DNA from: Trachythela sp. YZ-2020
Lineage: Eukaryota; Cnidaria; Anthozoa; Malacalcyonacea; Clavulariidae
Length of the DNA: 64,000 nt
Reading direction: 5' to 3'
NCBI GenBank assembly: GCA_016169945.1
Contig: JADLSH010000185.1
Location: 372,001 to 436,000, forward strand
Of the stretch, positions 23,901 to 34,031 are shown piece by piece. The stretch's first letter is position 1, and each line of letters begins with the position of its first letter. The translations under genes and the position numbers were made by a program. The notes beneath the pieces were generated by a model that saw nothing but the letters and a program-made list of their open reading frames with translations, was not told the DNA's origin and did no database searches.

Positions 23901-24159
23901 ATTTTATTTTAGTTGGCGAGTTTAGGAGTTGGCGAGTTTAGAAAAAGCATTTCCGTCAACACTATTGCTGTATACAATGGTGGAATAATTTTCACAATCT
24001 CGAAAACCACAGAATTACGTTCTAATAATTTGCCAGTACATGGAGGTATTTGCTGTTGATTTCAACCATTCTTTTAAGTCAAGATGATCCTTCAGTTGCC
24101 TGTCAGTTTTGTCAACCAATGGGTCTGTGTTGAGCTTGAATGTGTAATGAGTTTCATCG

Positions 24160-24262
24160 AGTTCGATTACAACGTGTGCGGGATGCGGCGGCTAGACTTG
24201 TCAGAAACATCCCAAGGTTCTGTCATATCTCTCCGATTTAAAACAGGGTTAATTGGTTGCAG
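24160..24262 (+). pseudogene. Small CR1-like RT fragment
   Basis: The frame QRVRDAAARLVRNIPRFCHI followed by a stop and NRVNWLQ is the conserved C-terminal RT signature. It is isolated, with no flanking RT sequence. Confidence 0.6.
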
Positions 24263-24920
24263 GAGTGAAACTTAAGGGGGATATAGGGGGTGCGACACTT
24301 CCGAAAATACAAAAAAAATCTCGATTGGCAGGGCAATCAAAGGTCTTGCAGGGAAACAATGTCGTGGTGCAGTTGCGCAAAGGATTTAAAAAAAGAAAGA
24401 AAGACTAAAAGAACAAGATTAGTTGAACTAAAAAATGCATTTCCTACGTGATTTTTTAGTTTTACGTAAGAACATTTTCATTCTGTATTGATTTTGCAGA
24501 GATCAATACAAAATACGATGAATACTGTTCCAAAATATATCAATTATATATAATAATTAGTACGAATTGTTAATAAGTGACCTTACCACCTGATCACAGC
24601 CGTATATACATTACATGCTGAATTTTTACCTATAACTGTCATACATATTGTTATTGTTATTTCCAGTAGAATAGGCATGGTTAAACATATTGTAATTTTT
24701 CACAAGCATAAAGAAGTGAACTGGAGAAAACTTTAATTCAAATCTCTGGTATATGTCTACGGTTATAATTGTTTATTTAAATCTAGCAATAGCAGGGTAG
24801 TTGTCGGACTTTTTGGTGCGGATTTTCAGATCGATTTTTTAACTAGTGATCCAAGGATAGTGCAAAGTTTTAAAAGACAAATGCTATGTTACATGGTTTA
24901 TAGTGCGTACGTAATTGTTG
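24263..24920. other. No gene recognised
   Basis: AT-rich, with no coding blocks or clear repeat structure. Confidence 0.4.
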
Positions 24921-25318
24921 TGCATGATTAAGTTGGTCGCCACTTGTTTCCATCTACCAAACTGACGTTACGTCATTTTTCAACTTTGAAGTAAAGTTAA
25001 AAACTTTGTAACTGACCCTAAAACCTACCCTAAAACCTAACCTAACCCTAACCAAATTGATGAAGAAAAATCAAGAAAAACGAATATGAAAATCGGAAAA
25101 ATTGCGTAACGTCAGTTTGATAGATGGAAACAAGTGAAAACCGATTAAGTTTAGGTTTATATCTTTGAATAGCGAGGGATTCTTTGAAAAGCAAAAGGGA
25201 CAAATGGTTAGATTTATCTACGATAAAACATGTTCAGCCATTATACATCTGGTTTGATTAGACTCTGCGTCATGAATCCCTCGCTATTCAAAGATATAAA
25301 CCTGAACTTAATCATGGA
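24921..25318. mobile_element. Foldback MITE interrupted in its left arm
   Basis: The right arm (25270-25318) is the reverse complement of the sequence starting CATGATTAAGTT at 24923 and resuming at 25143 with GATTAAGTTTAGGTTTATAT. The arms (about 45 bp) are therefore nearly identical once the insertion at 24935-25142 is ignored. The internal part, 25190-25265, is short and AT-rich. Confidence 0.8.
24935..25142. mobile_element. 208-bp MITE with 9-bp TSD and telomere-like core
   Basis: It is flanked by perfect GATTAAGTT at 24926-24934 and 25143-25151. The intact opposite arm of the host foldback shows the unoccupied site with one copy. TIRs match well from CACTTGTTTCCATC inwards for about 35 bp. 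The core at 25014-25050 carries CCCTAAAACCTA and CCTAACCCTAACC words. A 9-bp TSD suits Mutator-like elements; without a transposase this stays inference. Confidence 0.85.
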
Positions 25319-25324
25319 ATTAAT

Positions 25325-25530
25325 ATATTGCATAAAGCTCGCTGGCAAGTCAAGCGATTGGCGGTAACACGTTGGCTACCTCGTTGCCTTCTGCTTGGAT
25401 TAAATAAAGCTCGCTGGCAACTGAAGCGATTGACGATAACACGTTGGCTATCTCCTCGTCTTTCTCGTTTTAATAAAGTCCTCTGACGAGTCAAGAGATT
25501 TTCGCTGTTCTCGCAAGTCATTTTCATCGT
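25325..25530 (-). repeat. Three tandem units of 69-72 bp, open on the minus strand
   Basis: Units begin AATAAAGCTCGCTGGCAA (about 25330 and 25402) and AATAAAGTCCTCTGACGAG (about 25472). On the minus strand a 71-codon frame crosses all units, repeating a pattern like SQRVIVNRFSCQRAL / SQRVTANRLTCQRAL. Spacing differs by a whole codon between units. It may be coding, or simply a phased repeat. Confidence 0.6.
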
Positions 25531-26572
25531 ATAAAACGCGACACAAACGCGGCGCTTCTGTACTAATAATCTGTTTACGCTCTACTGATCTGATGCAATT
25601 TTCTCTCTGCGTAGCATCATGGTGGCATTCATGCCACTGATCTGAGAGTACACTGGATAGAGCAACCTTACCTATGAAAAGTGAAGCCAGTTTTCGACAT
25701 GCAAATTTACTTCCGGAGCCCCAAAGCAGCGTGAATCAATATGGCGTTCTATGGGGAAATATATTTTCGAAGCCGATATCTCGCAATTGCTAGCAATTCA
25801 CAAAGGCTATACAAGCTTGTTCACACTAATTTTGAAAGAACACAATGTGACTATAGTTTTGTAACAAGAAATTTCAAGAGTACGCTTATACATCGCAGTA
25901 AAATTGGTTTTAAGAGTGGCATATTGCCATATTCTGTGTCCATTATGGCAACTGTGACTTAAAATTCTGGAACTTTGCCTTGTAAATACGACATCGTGAT
26001 ACGATGCACTACAGAACATTTTAAGCAAACGGTAAGGAATCAATCGCCTGTTGACATTCGCTGTTTATTAAAACAAACGGGAGCTTACTAGTATGTAAAA
26101 TATAGAAGATGCAGTTTTTATCTTAGGAAATTTATTTCATGTCATTTTGGTATGTTTTGTTTGTCATGTTGGTATAATGTTGTGTAGCGAAAAGTGTATA
26201 AGTAACCGAAAACTATGAGAATTAATGATGTGCATGGCTATTAAAAGGTTGTTTTATTCTTAGATCTTTCTGTGATATCAAAGTCAAAGACTAGAAGAAA
26301 TTTCATGGATGAATCTATTAATAAACCCTACATTTCTTGTGATATCAAACAGGCTATAACTACTCTGTCTAACACCAGACAATATTATCTTGTCAAAAGG
26401 AGAGACACCAGCACTGTAGCATTAGCTGTTCTGTATCAACATTAATGTTCTCTACCAACATTACAGTTATGTATTAATTGTACACTTTCATTGTACAATT
26501 GCATATACATTTTTAAAGTATACTTGTTGTGATAATGTCTCATTGGACTGTCAAAAGAAATAGATCATATAT

Positions 26573-26928
26573 ATTATACCTCACAATAAGTTTGTCCAAT
26601 CAGAGAACTAGGCTTGCACCACATGACCGTGGTATTTTTGAGCGAATACCATGCCCCTGGCAACTTGTACCCTGAGTCGTTTCCCCAGGGGATGGTATTC
26701 AAGTCGAATACCACGCTTGAGTGGGGAATTCGACTTTTGAATACCCCGCTCGTACCCAGTTCGTACAAGGTTCGGTATAATATATCATTTATAGACCTTT
26801 CACTTGGGGTATTCCCAAAAAATTACCCTTCAGGATGAAATATCCCTCGGGCTTTGCCCTCGGTATATTTCATGCCTCAGGGTAATTTTTTGTGGAATAC
26901 CCCTCGCTCCAGGTCTATAACTGATAAA
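26573..26928. mobile_element. Two-module palindromic MITE, copy 2, inside the left foldback arm
   Basis: The right foldback arm lacks this segment: its reverse complement runs AATATATCATATATATGTGC without interruption, so the insertion is demonstrated. Module one runs ATTATACC to GGTATAAT. Module two is a palindrome from TTTATAGACC to GGTCTATAAC. Its partner is at 16926-17287. The target is a TATA-rich run, so the TSD cannot be delimited. Confidence 0.85.
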
Positions 26929-26989
26929 TATGTGCTTACATTTCCCTAAATATAGGAGCAATAAGCTCCTGTAAATATAATAAATAATA

Positions 26990-27720
26990 CATTGTATATA
27001 TAGCATGCAAAAAATGTGCCTCTTATTAAAAAAAGGCTTTTATTACCCATTTTCCAGTTGATCTTGTCACTGATGAGATAGTCAGTGACAAGCCCATCTG
27101 GGGAATGACTAACTAATGGTTTGAAACATATATACTGAATTTATTTCTTTGTTTGCAAAATGTAGGCAAGATTGCTACAATTACAAAATGTTTTACCAAA
27201 ATGTTCATCACAAAGATTAAATCAGGAAAACTAAAACATTAGTTTCCCACAGAAGAGACTAATTCTGCATGTTATTGGTTACTTATTTAGATACAATAAT
27301 TTTCTTGCAATAATAAATTTAAATGGTAAGAGGGCACTTAGCATGTTGGTCTAATTACTTAAGGGATGATTATTTTTTATGTGGACCAGGCTAGCACAGT
27401 CTGTATGCTAGCATGCCTTCTTGCCAGTTATCTATACACCAGCAATTCACATGCCTGTGGAGCACTGATCTATTATAATTAAGGGCAGTGATTAAGGGGC
27501 TGTGGAAGAATGTTGCTTATTTAAATCTCTACTTAACTAATATAGTGTATAAATGATGTCACACTGTAAATTTTACTAAATTGAATAAACAAGTGGAACA
27601 AACTGTTTTATTTCATTTCACTTCATGAGGTGTAAGGTGAAGATATTCATTGTATTTTGTTACTAGAAAATCATTGCAGAAATGATTAAACAATAGATTG
27701 AGATCAGTTTGTAAAATAGG
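26990..27720. other. Foldback spacer, left part
   Basis: Unique-looking AT-rich sequence without recognisable coding or repeat structure. Confidence 0.4.
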
Positions 27721-27729
27721 TGCGAAAGA

Positions 27730-28245
27730 CAGTGTTGTAACTAGTCGAGTCATTGACTCGGACTTGAGTCGACTCGAGTCGCAATTTTCTGCGACTCGAC
27801 TCGAGTCGAATACGAAAAATGACTCGACTCGAGTCAACAGCCCCAAATGACTCGACTCGACTTGTTGATTTCTGCCGTAAATGACTCGAGTCAACTCAGC
27901 TACAACTTGTTCAGGATAAATCCAGCAAAAATATTGTAGTTGAATAGGTTGGGGAGAGTCCTGAAAGGGCTTGAAGAAATAAAAAGTAATTCTCGATGCA
28001 GATAGGTATGTTTCCACTTGTAGGGAAATTGTTTAAGGCATTTTTGTTCACCTTTCTGTTCACCATACAAATCGTGTAGCCATTGACTCGACTCGAGTGA
28101 AGCCATTGATTCGACTCGGACTCGACTCGAGTGAAGCCATTGACTCGACTCGATCAGATAGTGAAATGACTCGACTCATGACTCGACCTTTGGGTGACTC
28201 GACTCGACTTGTGACTCGACGTGTTGGTGACTCGTTACAACACTG
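27730..28245. mobile_element. hAT-like MITE with GACTCGA minisatellites
   Basis: TIRs CAGTGTTGTAAC at 27730 and GTTACAACACTG at 28245 are flanked by a perfect 8-bp TSD GCGAAAGA (27722-27729 and 28246-28253). CAGTG termini with an 8-bp TSD are diagnostic of hAT-type elements. Both subterminal regions (27740-27900 and 28080-28235) consist mostly of GACTCGA / ACTCGAGT units, which are self-complementary. About 175 bp of unrelated sequence separate them. Confidence 0.92.
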
Positions 28246-29508
28246 GCGAAAGATGCAAAACTGGCGCCTTTTTCAGTTTCACTGCTTTCGCATGTTTTGT
28301 ATTTCTGTCTGAGGGTTTCAAAAACTGTTTTTATCAAAACAAAGGAGTTAAGTACAGCAATAAATAAGAAAGCTATACTATAGAAACATGCCATGACAGG
28401 CCCCTTTACAGGAGCTTATTGCTCCTATATTTAGGAATATAAGCACATATATATGATATATTTCTTTTGACAGTCCATTGAGACATCACAACACGTATAC
28501 TTTAAAAACTTCAGTCAGAAATCAACAATGAAAGAGTACAATTAATACATAACTATAATGTTGGTAGAGAACATTTTAATGTTGATACAGAACAGCTAAT
28601 GCTACAGTGCTGGTGTCTCTCCCTTTGACAAGATAATATTGTCTGGTGTTAGACAGAGTAGTTTAATATAGCCTGTTTGATATCACAAGAAATGTAGGGT
28701 TTATTAATAGATTCATCCATGAAATTTCTTCTAGTCTTTGACTTTGATATCACAGAAAGATCTAAGAATAAAACAACCTTTTAATAGCCATGCACATCAT
28801 TAATTCTCATAGTTTTCGGTTACTTATACACTTTTCGCTACACAACATTATACCAACATGACAAACAAAACATACCAAAATGACATGAAATAAATTTCCT
28901 AAGATAAAAACTGTATCTTCTATATTTTATATACTAGTAAGCTCCCGTTTGTTTTAATAAACAGCGAATGTCAACAGGCGATTGATTCCTTACCGTTTGC
29001 TTAAAATGTTCTGTAGTACATCGTATCACGATGTCGTATTTACAAGGCAAAGTTCCAGAATTTTAAGTCACAGTTGCCATAATGGACACAGAATATGCCA
29101 GAAATTTCTTGCTACAAAACTATAGTCACATTGTGTTCTTTCAAAATTAGTGTGAACAAGCTTGTATAGCCTTTGTGAATTCCTAGCAATTGCGAGATAT
29201 CGGCTTCGAAAATATATTTCCCCATAGAACGCCATATTGATTCACGCTGCTTTGGGGCTCCGGAAGTAAATTTGCACGTCGAAAACTGGCTTCACTTTAA
29301 TTTTCATAGGTAAGGTTGCTCTATCCAGTGTACTCTCAGATCAGTGATTCATGCACGAGCCAATCATATTGAATTCAGCAGCGTGTTGTTCACGTGCGGG
29401 TCACGTCACCTTAGCACTCTCCTCCGCAGAGGCACAGAATAAGTATATACCAGAAGTGTAACTTCATAGGGCTTTCGTGTCCTCAAATTTCCCAAAATGT
29501 ACACGTCA

Positions 29509-29785
29509 TGCGCACGCCATCGTGCTTGCTTGTAAGATGGCGACGTTTGATAGCGTCAGCACGAACAACTTTTCTATCAGTGTTTTGCATTTTCTCGCGG
29601 CCTTTTCTGCCATTTTAGTAGTAATTTATTTAACTAATTGACATACATTGCAAGGCCAATGGTTTTTTCATTCCCGCAAATGTCAAGGCATTAGATCAAA
29701 GGGCATGAAAGCAATGACGTAGTGACAAATGACGAATTACACGTCATGCACACGCCATCACAACTTGCCAGTAAGATGGCGACCG
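29509..29785 (+). promoter_or_regulatory. Duplicated AAGATGGCGAC promoter-like module
   Basis: Two similar 45-bp blocks (ACACGTCATGC...CACGCCATC...GTAAGATGGCGAC) lie at about 29509-29546 and 29737-29784 in the same orientation. AAGATGGC is the YY1-type core seen at TATA-less animal promoters. They sit 140-380 bp upstream of the first coding exon of the plus-strand gene. A similar ATATGGCG word lies at the far end (36775-36785, minus strand) ahead of the helicase gene. Confidence 0.55.
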
Positions 29786-29919
29786 CGGGACGAGTTTTTT
29801 ACAGAAGATAGACATCTGTTCATACTTAATCTGTGGCAGAGGCTTCTTTGTTTTTTTCAGTTAAAATTTTTTTTTAATAAAATCAAAGGAAATATATAGT
29901 TTTCGTAGCGGAAGTAATA

Positions 29920-32079
29920 ATGGCATTTTTCGTGGTGGAGGGTAATAATGGAAAAGTAGGGACAGTAGAGGACATGGGGGGGGGGGAGGCGAAGGGGAAA
30001 AAAGAAGGAGAAGCCTCTGCTATATAATGCGCGGTTCTCGGGGATGAAACTCTGTTCTCAGGGATAGCTAAAAAATACGTTGAAAGCGATATCGAAGTCG
30101 ATGATTTGGAAGTTTCTCTACATGATTTGAGTCTGGGAGGTATGTAAATCTAATTTCATGGTATTCTAATGCTATTTCATAAACTTTTAAGTTTTGACTT
30201 CATAGACTTGTCAGACGATCGCCATATTGATATTCAGATGTTGTTTTATGTCAAAATTCATAAAATTACCGCGATGAAATTGCATATTATTATTGACGAT
30301 GTATATGTTTCTAAACTCTTTTTCTATTAATATGTTTTAAATGAAAAGTACACAAGTCATAGACTCATAGTCAATACATTTAAAACTATATATTCAGATG
30401 ATGACGACCTTGGGCTTGGCCTTGGATGTTATCCAATGCCAATGGCAAGTACACCAAAGAAAGGAGAGAATATCTTGAAGCATACTCTGACACCAGAATC
30501 AAAGCGCCAAACTCAACCAGTTGCTAAAAGGTTCCATGTGTCTGCATTATTCCCAGGTACACTACATGTTTGCTCAATACAGTAAAGTAATTTGTGTTTG
30601 TGTACAGAGTGGGCTAAATTGCCAAAAAAGTAAACATGGCTAGTGTATATACATTTTAAACTTAAATTTGAAATAACCATATTTCTTTTATTTACAACCT
30701 ATTGTACTCATTCCAACGGGTTTACTTTTTGGGCAGTATATTGTATTCAGTGGCGTATCCAGGGGGGAGGGGCAGGGAGGGAATGGTTAAAACAGGTCTT
30801 GTGAAATCTGGAGAGAAATTGGGGGGGGGGGGGTAAGTTGGTGAACTAACAAGGAATAAATCTGATTCAATATGTCTCAAAATGCGGTAAATGGTGTTCC
30901 AGGGATCCCAGGGCCATTTTTAAGGATTTTCGAGTGGGGTTAGGCAATGGCCTAAAGGGCCCAGTGGGAAGTAGGTACCATTATGGAAAGCAGCCTGGAA
31001 ATTTTGAAAGTTTGTATCAACTTTACTTGTATTTCAGATGAAAATAAGGTAAAATGTACTTTTATTAACTGTTATACATGTAGATTATAGAGACAGTTAA
31101 AGTACTTTGTTTTCCTTACTGGAAAATACACTAAACCTTATTACTTTTCATTTATTCTTCGTTTTTTGCCTATTTTCTTGGAAAAGGGATTTTCACTAGT
31201 GGGCCAAAATGGGTAACTGGGGGGCAGAATGGATAACTGGGGTGGGCCTTGGCCCCCCAAGTTAGTATGTTAAAAAGGCCCTCAAAATTTTCCCAGGGGA
31301 GCATGTCCCCCAGATCCCCTGTAGCCTTGTTGATTAGCTTCTCATTATTGCCCCCCAAACTCAGGGACTGTGGCTACGTACGCCACTGATTGTATTCTAG
31401 TTTGGACTGTTGCACACAATTGACCGATAAATTTTTCTGGTTAACCCCCATCTTCCCCCACTGGTTTACCTTACCATGATAAATTTGGCATTAATTGAGA
31501 AGGTTGAACACATTGACTGAATTAATATTGCCTAATTTGTCTGAATTTGCATCTTTTGTAGATGCATCAAAACAAAGCAGTGACTCAAATTATACGAAAA
31601 ATCGACATGACAATGCAAGAATTTTACAAGAGAATTTTGAAATAAAAGATGGTTCAGATATTCCACAATCTGTTGTCCTGGACATTTTAGGTTTGAGTAG
31701 TTTGCATAAAGTACAGGCTACAAATGCTATGAAACAAGCTTTTCCGGGACTAGAAACTGTGCGGAGAGGAGCCCGTAATGATCGAGAGATGTGTTATAAG
31801 AATATTGGCTATAAGTCGTTTTTAAAAGTGGGGCAAAGTCAATCAACCCAAGAGAAATCTTCATTGTCAGATGCTGATCTATTAAACCAGAGTAAAGAAA
31901 TTCAAAATTTAATAACTCTTATTGAAACTACACAAGCAGAACTTAATTCCATAAATGCTAAAATTGAGGAACATGTCTGTCGTGGGGAAATAAATAGAGA
32001 TGTTGTGAAAGCCCTTATCTTTACACAAGGGAAGATCATATCTTATTTTTTTACACTAAAACTTTACAGACATTATTAA
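29920..32079 (+). CDS. Four-exon gene of unknown function paired with the helicase
   Basis: Proposed coding exons are 29920-29941, 30062-30139, 30398-30556 and 31562-32079. All introns are GT-AG and all junction phases agree, giving 777 nt (258 aa plus stop). The start ATG gives MAFFVVE. Exons 2-3 encode an acidic stretch (DIEVDDLE, LGDDDDLGLG) and then a basic TPESKRQTQPVAKR. Exon 4 has a compact segment (DILGLSSLHKVQATNAMKQ, AFPGLETVRRGARNDREM) that loosely recalls RFX-type winged helices. A probable coiled coil follows (LLNQSKEIQNLITLIETTQ). No transposase motif is visible. Intron 3 holds a hAT-like MITE. It converges on the helicase gene, overlapping its stop region. A DNA-binding partner role is only a guess. 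Confidence 0.68.
30748..31388. mobile_element. 641-bp hAT-like MITE in intron 3
   Basis: Termini CAGTGGCGTATCC and GTACGCCACTG are flanked by a perfect 8-bp TSD ATTGTATT (30740-30747 and 31389-31396). The interior has G-rich runs (for example 30818-30833) and no coding capacity. It post-dates the surrounding gene. Confidence 0.92.
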
Positions 32080-33706
32080 CTAAATCTGTAATATTACCAA
32101 CTGTAAGATGTGTTAACGACATTCTTTGATGAATGTTCGGGAGATTCTCCACGATTAATCCTTTAAAAATTAAATGTTGCACAAACACTGTGACAACAAC
32201 AGTGTTGTTAAATGTGTTTTTACCCTTGCCATACAAGGGAACTGCATGAAATCCTTTGTTCAATATTTCTTTTGCTTTTGATCCCATGTACGTCATTACA
32301 AGTTCCGACAATTTCACTTTGGGCTGGATAGATAACAAACTGGCGAGGCACTGCACCAAATTCTTTGCGGCATCCGTATAATCTTTAGTTTCGTTGACAA
32401 CTCCCTTTTGGCATATATCACACACCTGACAGCAATCACCTTCATCTTCTCCGAAGTACCGAGCTATGTTCTGTATCCTACAAAATGATCTTTGCATACA
32501 AAATTTAGTGATTTCGTTTAACAGCTTTAACTTATTTTGACGGACGTTGTCAGACACAGTTTGGTTAATGTTCCGCAAATGAAATACTCTATCTCCAAAC
32601 CGGAACAGAAGTGTACAGTCACACGATTCTCCGTCCCTACCACCCCTGCCTGATTCCTGTACATAATCTTCCATTGATGACGGTGGTGTAAGATGGATGA
32701 CAAAACGTACATCCCTCTTATCGATGCCCATTCCGAAGGCATTAGTACAACATATGACAGGAACATTGCCAGTTAAGAACAATGAAGCGTTTTGTAAACG
32801 CTCATTTCTGTCTACACCAGCATGATAGAATGTAGCAAGTATACCATGTTCCTTCAAAACATAGGCCATTTCAACCGTGTCAGCCTGCGTCGCACAATAC
32901 ACTATACCACAATCTTCTGCATGCTCTTGCTTTATGTACTCGGCCACTTGTTGCTTTGCTCTGGTTTCCTTTTTTGAAATAACGTTATAGTGCAAGTTAT
33001 CTCGTCTGCATGGCATTTTAACTACCTGTGCATTGTTCATTTTAAGACTTGATTGGATTGTGTTTATGGTATTGCCTGTAGCTGTACCAGTCAGAGCAGC
33101 AATTGGGACACCAAATATTTTTAAATCTCCTAATTGTTGATATGCTGGACGAAAGTCACTGCCCCAAGTATCTATGCAGTGAGCTTCATCGATGATAAAA
33201 AAACTCAATCTGTCCTCATCTTTTAGTTTCTTCAAACAACTCTGTAATTGCTCTGTAATGACTGCCTCTGGACTTACAAATACAAACTGGTACTGGCAAG
33301 TTTGTTCTCCTAAATGATGCAAGATATTTTCTCGTTCACTGTCCGTTAAAAGTGTATTAAAATAGCAAGTGTTTATTCCAAGGGCACGCAGCCTCATAAC
33401 TTGATCATGCATTAACATAATCAGAGGACATACCACAATTGCTATGCCTTGTGTCATAATACATGGTAAGACATATGTCACAGTTTTTCCACCACCAGTG
33501 GGAATGATAACAATGGTGTCCTGACCAGAAACAAGAGCTTTGATTGCATCTTTTTGCCCTGGTCTAAATTCTTGGTATCCAAATACAGTTTGAAGTACCT
33601 GTAGATGTGACATTTCTACTAAATTGACTGCTTCGCCACTCACCAGGGAAGGATGAGGTTGCAAGTTTGTCATAGTTTCTTCTGTTACAGTACTGTCAAC
33701 AGAATT
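32051..33706 (-). CDS. RecQ-family DNA helicase, main exon
   Basis: 551 codons are open from an acceptor (TTTTAG then AATTCT at 33706) to the stop at 32051-32053; the first Met is at 33673. Numbering from that Met, the SF2 RecQ motifs are complete. They are motif 0 FGYQEFRPGQ (31-40), Walker A PTGGGKT (58-64), DEAH (162-165) followed by the RecQ-type aromatic-rich loop around DTWGSDFRP, motif III TGTAT (195-199), and GMGID near 314-318. Motif VI is QESGRGGRDG (339-348). A zinc-binding RecQ-C region follows: C392, C398, and CC-x2-C-x2-C near 414-421. A winged-helix-like tail runs to residue 540; no HRDC domain is seen. The protein is predicted to unwind DNA 3' to 5' using ATP. All catalytic residues look intact although the upstream exons are damaged. 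Confidence 0.95.
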   Translation of the reverse strand, partial: NSVDSTVTEETMTNLQPHPSLVSGEAVNLVEMSHLQVLQTVFGYQEFRPGQKDAIKALVSGQDTIVIIPTGGGKTVTYVLPCIMTQGIAIVVCPLIMLMHDQVMRLRALGINTCYFNTLLTDSERENILHHLGEQTCQYQFVFVSPEAVITEQLQSCLKKLKDEDRLSFFIIDEAHCIDTWGSDFRPAYQQLGDLKIFGVPIAALTGTATGNTINTIQSSLKMNNAQVVKMPCRRDNLHYNVISKKETRAKQQVAEYIKQEHAEDCGIVYCATQADTVEMAYVLKEHGILATFYHAGVDRNERLQNASLFLTGNVPVICCTNAFGMGIDKRDVRFVIHLTPPSSMEDYVQESGRGGRDGESCDCTLLFRFGDRVFHLRNINQTVSDNVRQNKLKLLNEITKFCMQRSFCRIQNIARYFGEDEGDCCQVCDICQKGVVNETKDYTDAAKNLVQCLASLLSIQPKVKLSELVMTYMGSKAKEILNKGFHAVPLYGKGKNTFNNTVVVTVFVQHLIFKGLIVENLPNIHQRMSLTHLTVGNITDLVNNVCKVLV

Positions 33707-34031
33707 CTAAAATATAAATTAAATTGTAAAATCAACTTGCTGCCCTGCTTTATTTGTTTTTATTTAGTTTTGTTTAAAAATGAGCTACTATAGATAGCTC
33801 ATATGATTTAGAGACAAATTGGAACAGGTCTCGTTTCCAGGTTCTGATTAAAAAGATACCTTTATCAATCATCCCAGGACTTGAATAAAGATAGACAAAA
33901 TAATAATTTCAACAGAGCAGTGTCATAGGGATTAAGGGAAAGTGTTGGCCAACAATTGGTTAATGTATCTGCACAATTGCACATGTACAGTATTATATAA
34001 TTTAATTTATAAAGAAAAAATTAAAACTTAC

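Larger units (their letters stand above)
25635..29346. mobile_element. 3.7 kb foldback transposon with about 0.95-1 kb inverted arms
   Basis: The termini CACTGATCTGAGAG (25635) and CTCTCAGATCAGTG (ending 29346) are perfect inverse complements. The perfect 8-bp word ATTCATGC flanks both ends (25627-25634 and 29347-29354). The left arm runs to about 26988 (GGAGCAATAAGCTCCTG) and the right arm from about 28400. The arms are nearly collinear except that the left arm is interrupted by a MITE at 26573-26928. The spacer carries a hAT-like MITE. I see no transposase in the arms or the spacer. An 8-bp TSD with very long TIRs could fit MULE, hAT or P-like elements. Confidence 0.9.

Noticed and set aside
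25014..25050. Interstitial telomere from a chromosome fusion
   Set aside because: The CCCTAA-like words are few and lie inside a MITE with a clear TSD.
27740..28235. CRISPR-like array
   Set aside because: Units are short, palindromic and irregular without unique spacers, and lie inside a hAT-like MITE with an 8-bp TSD.
32527..32766. Minus-strand 79-aa ORF within the helicase
   Set aside because: It lies in a shifted frame inside the RecQ-type coding exon, with no independent signal.
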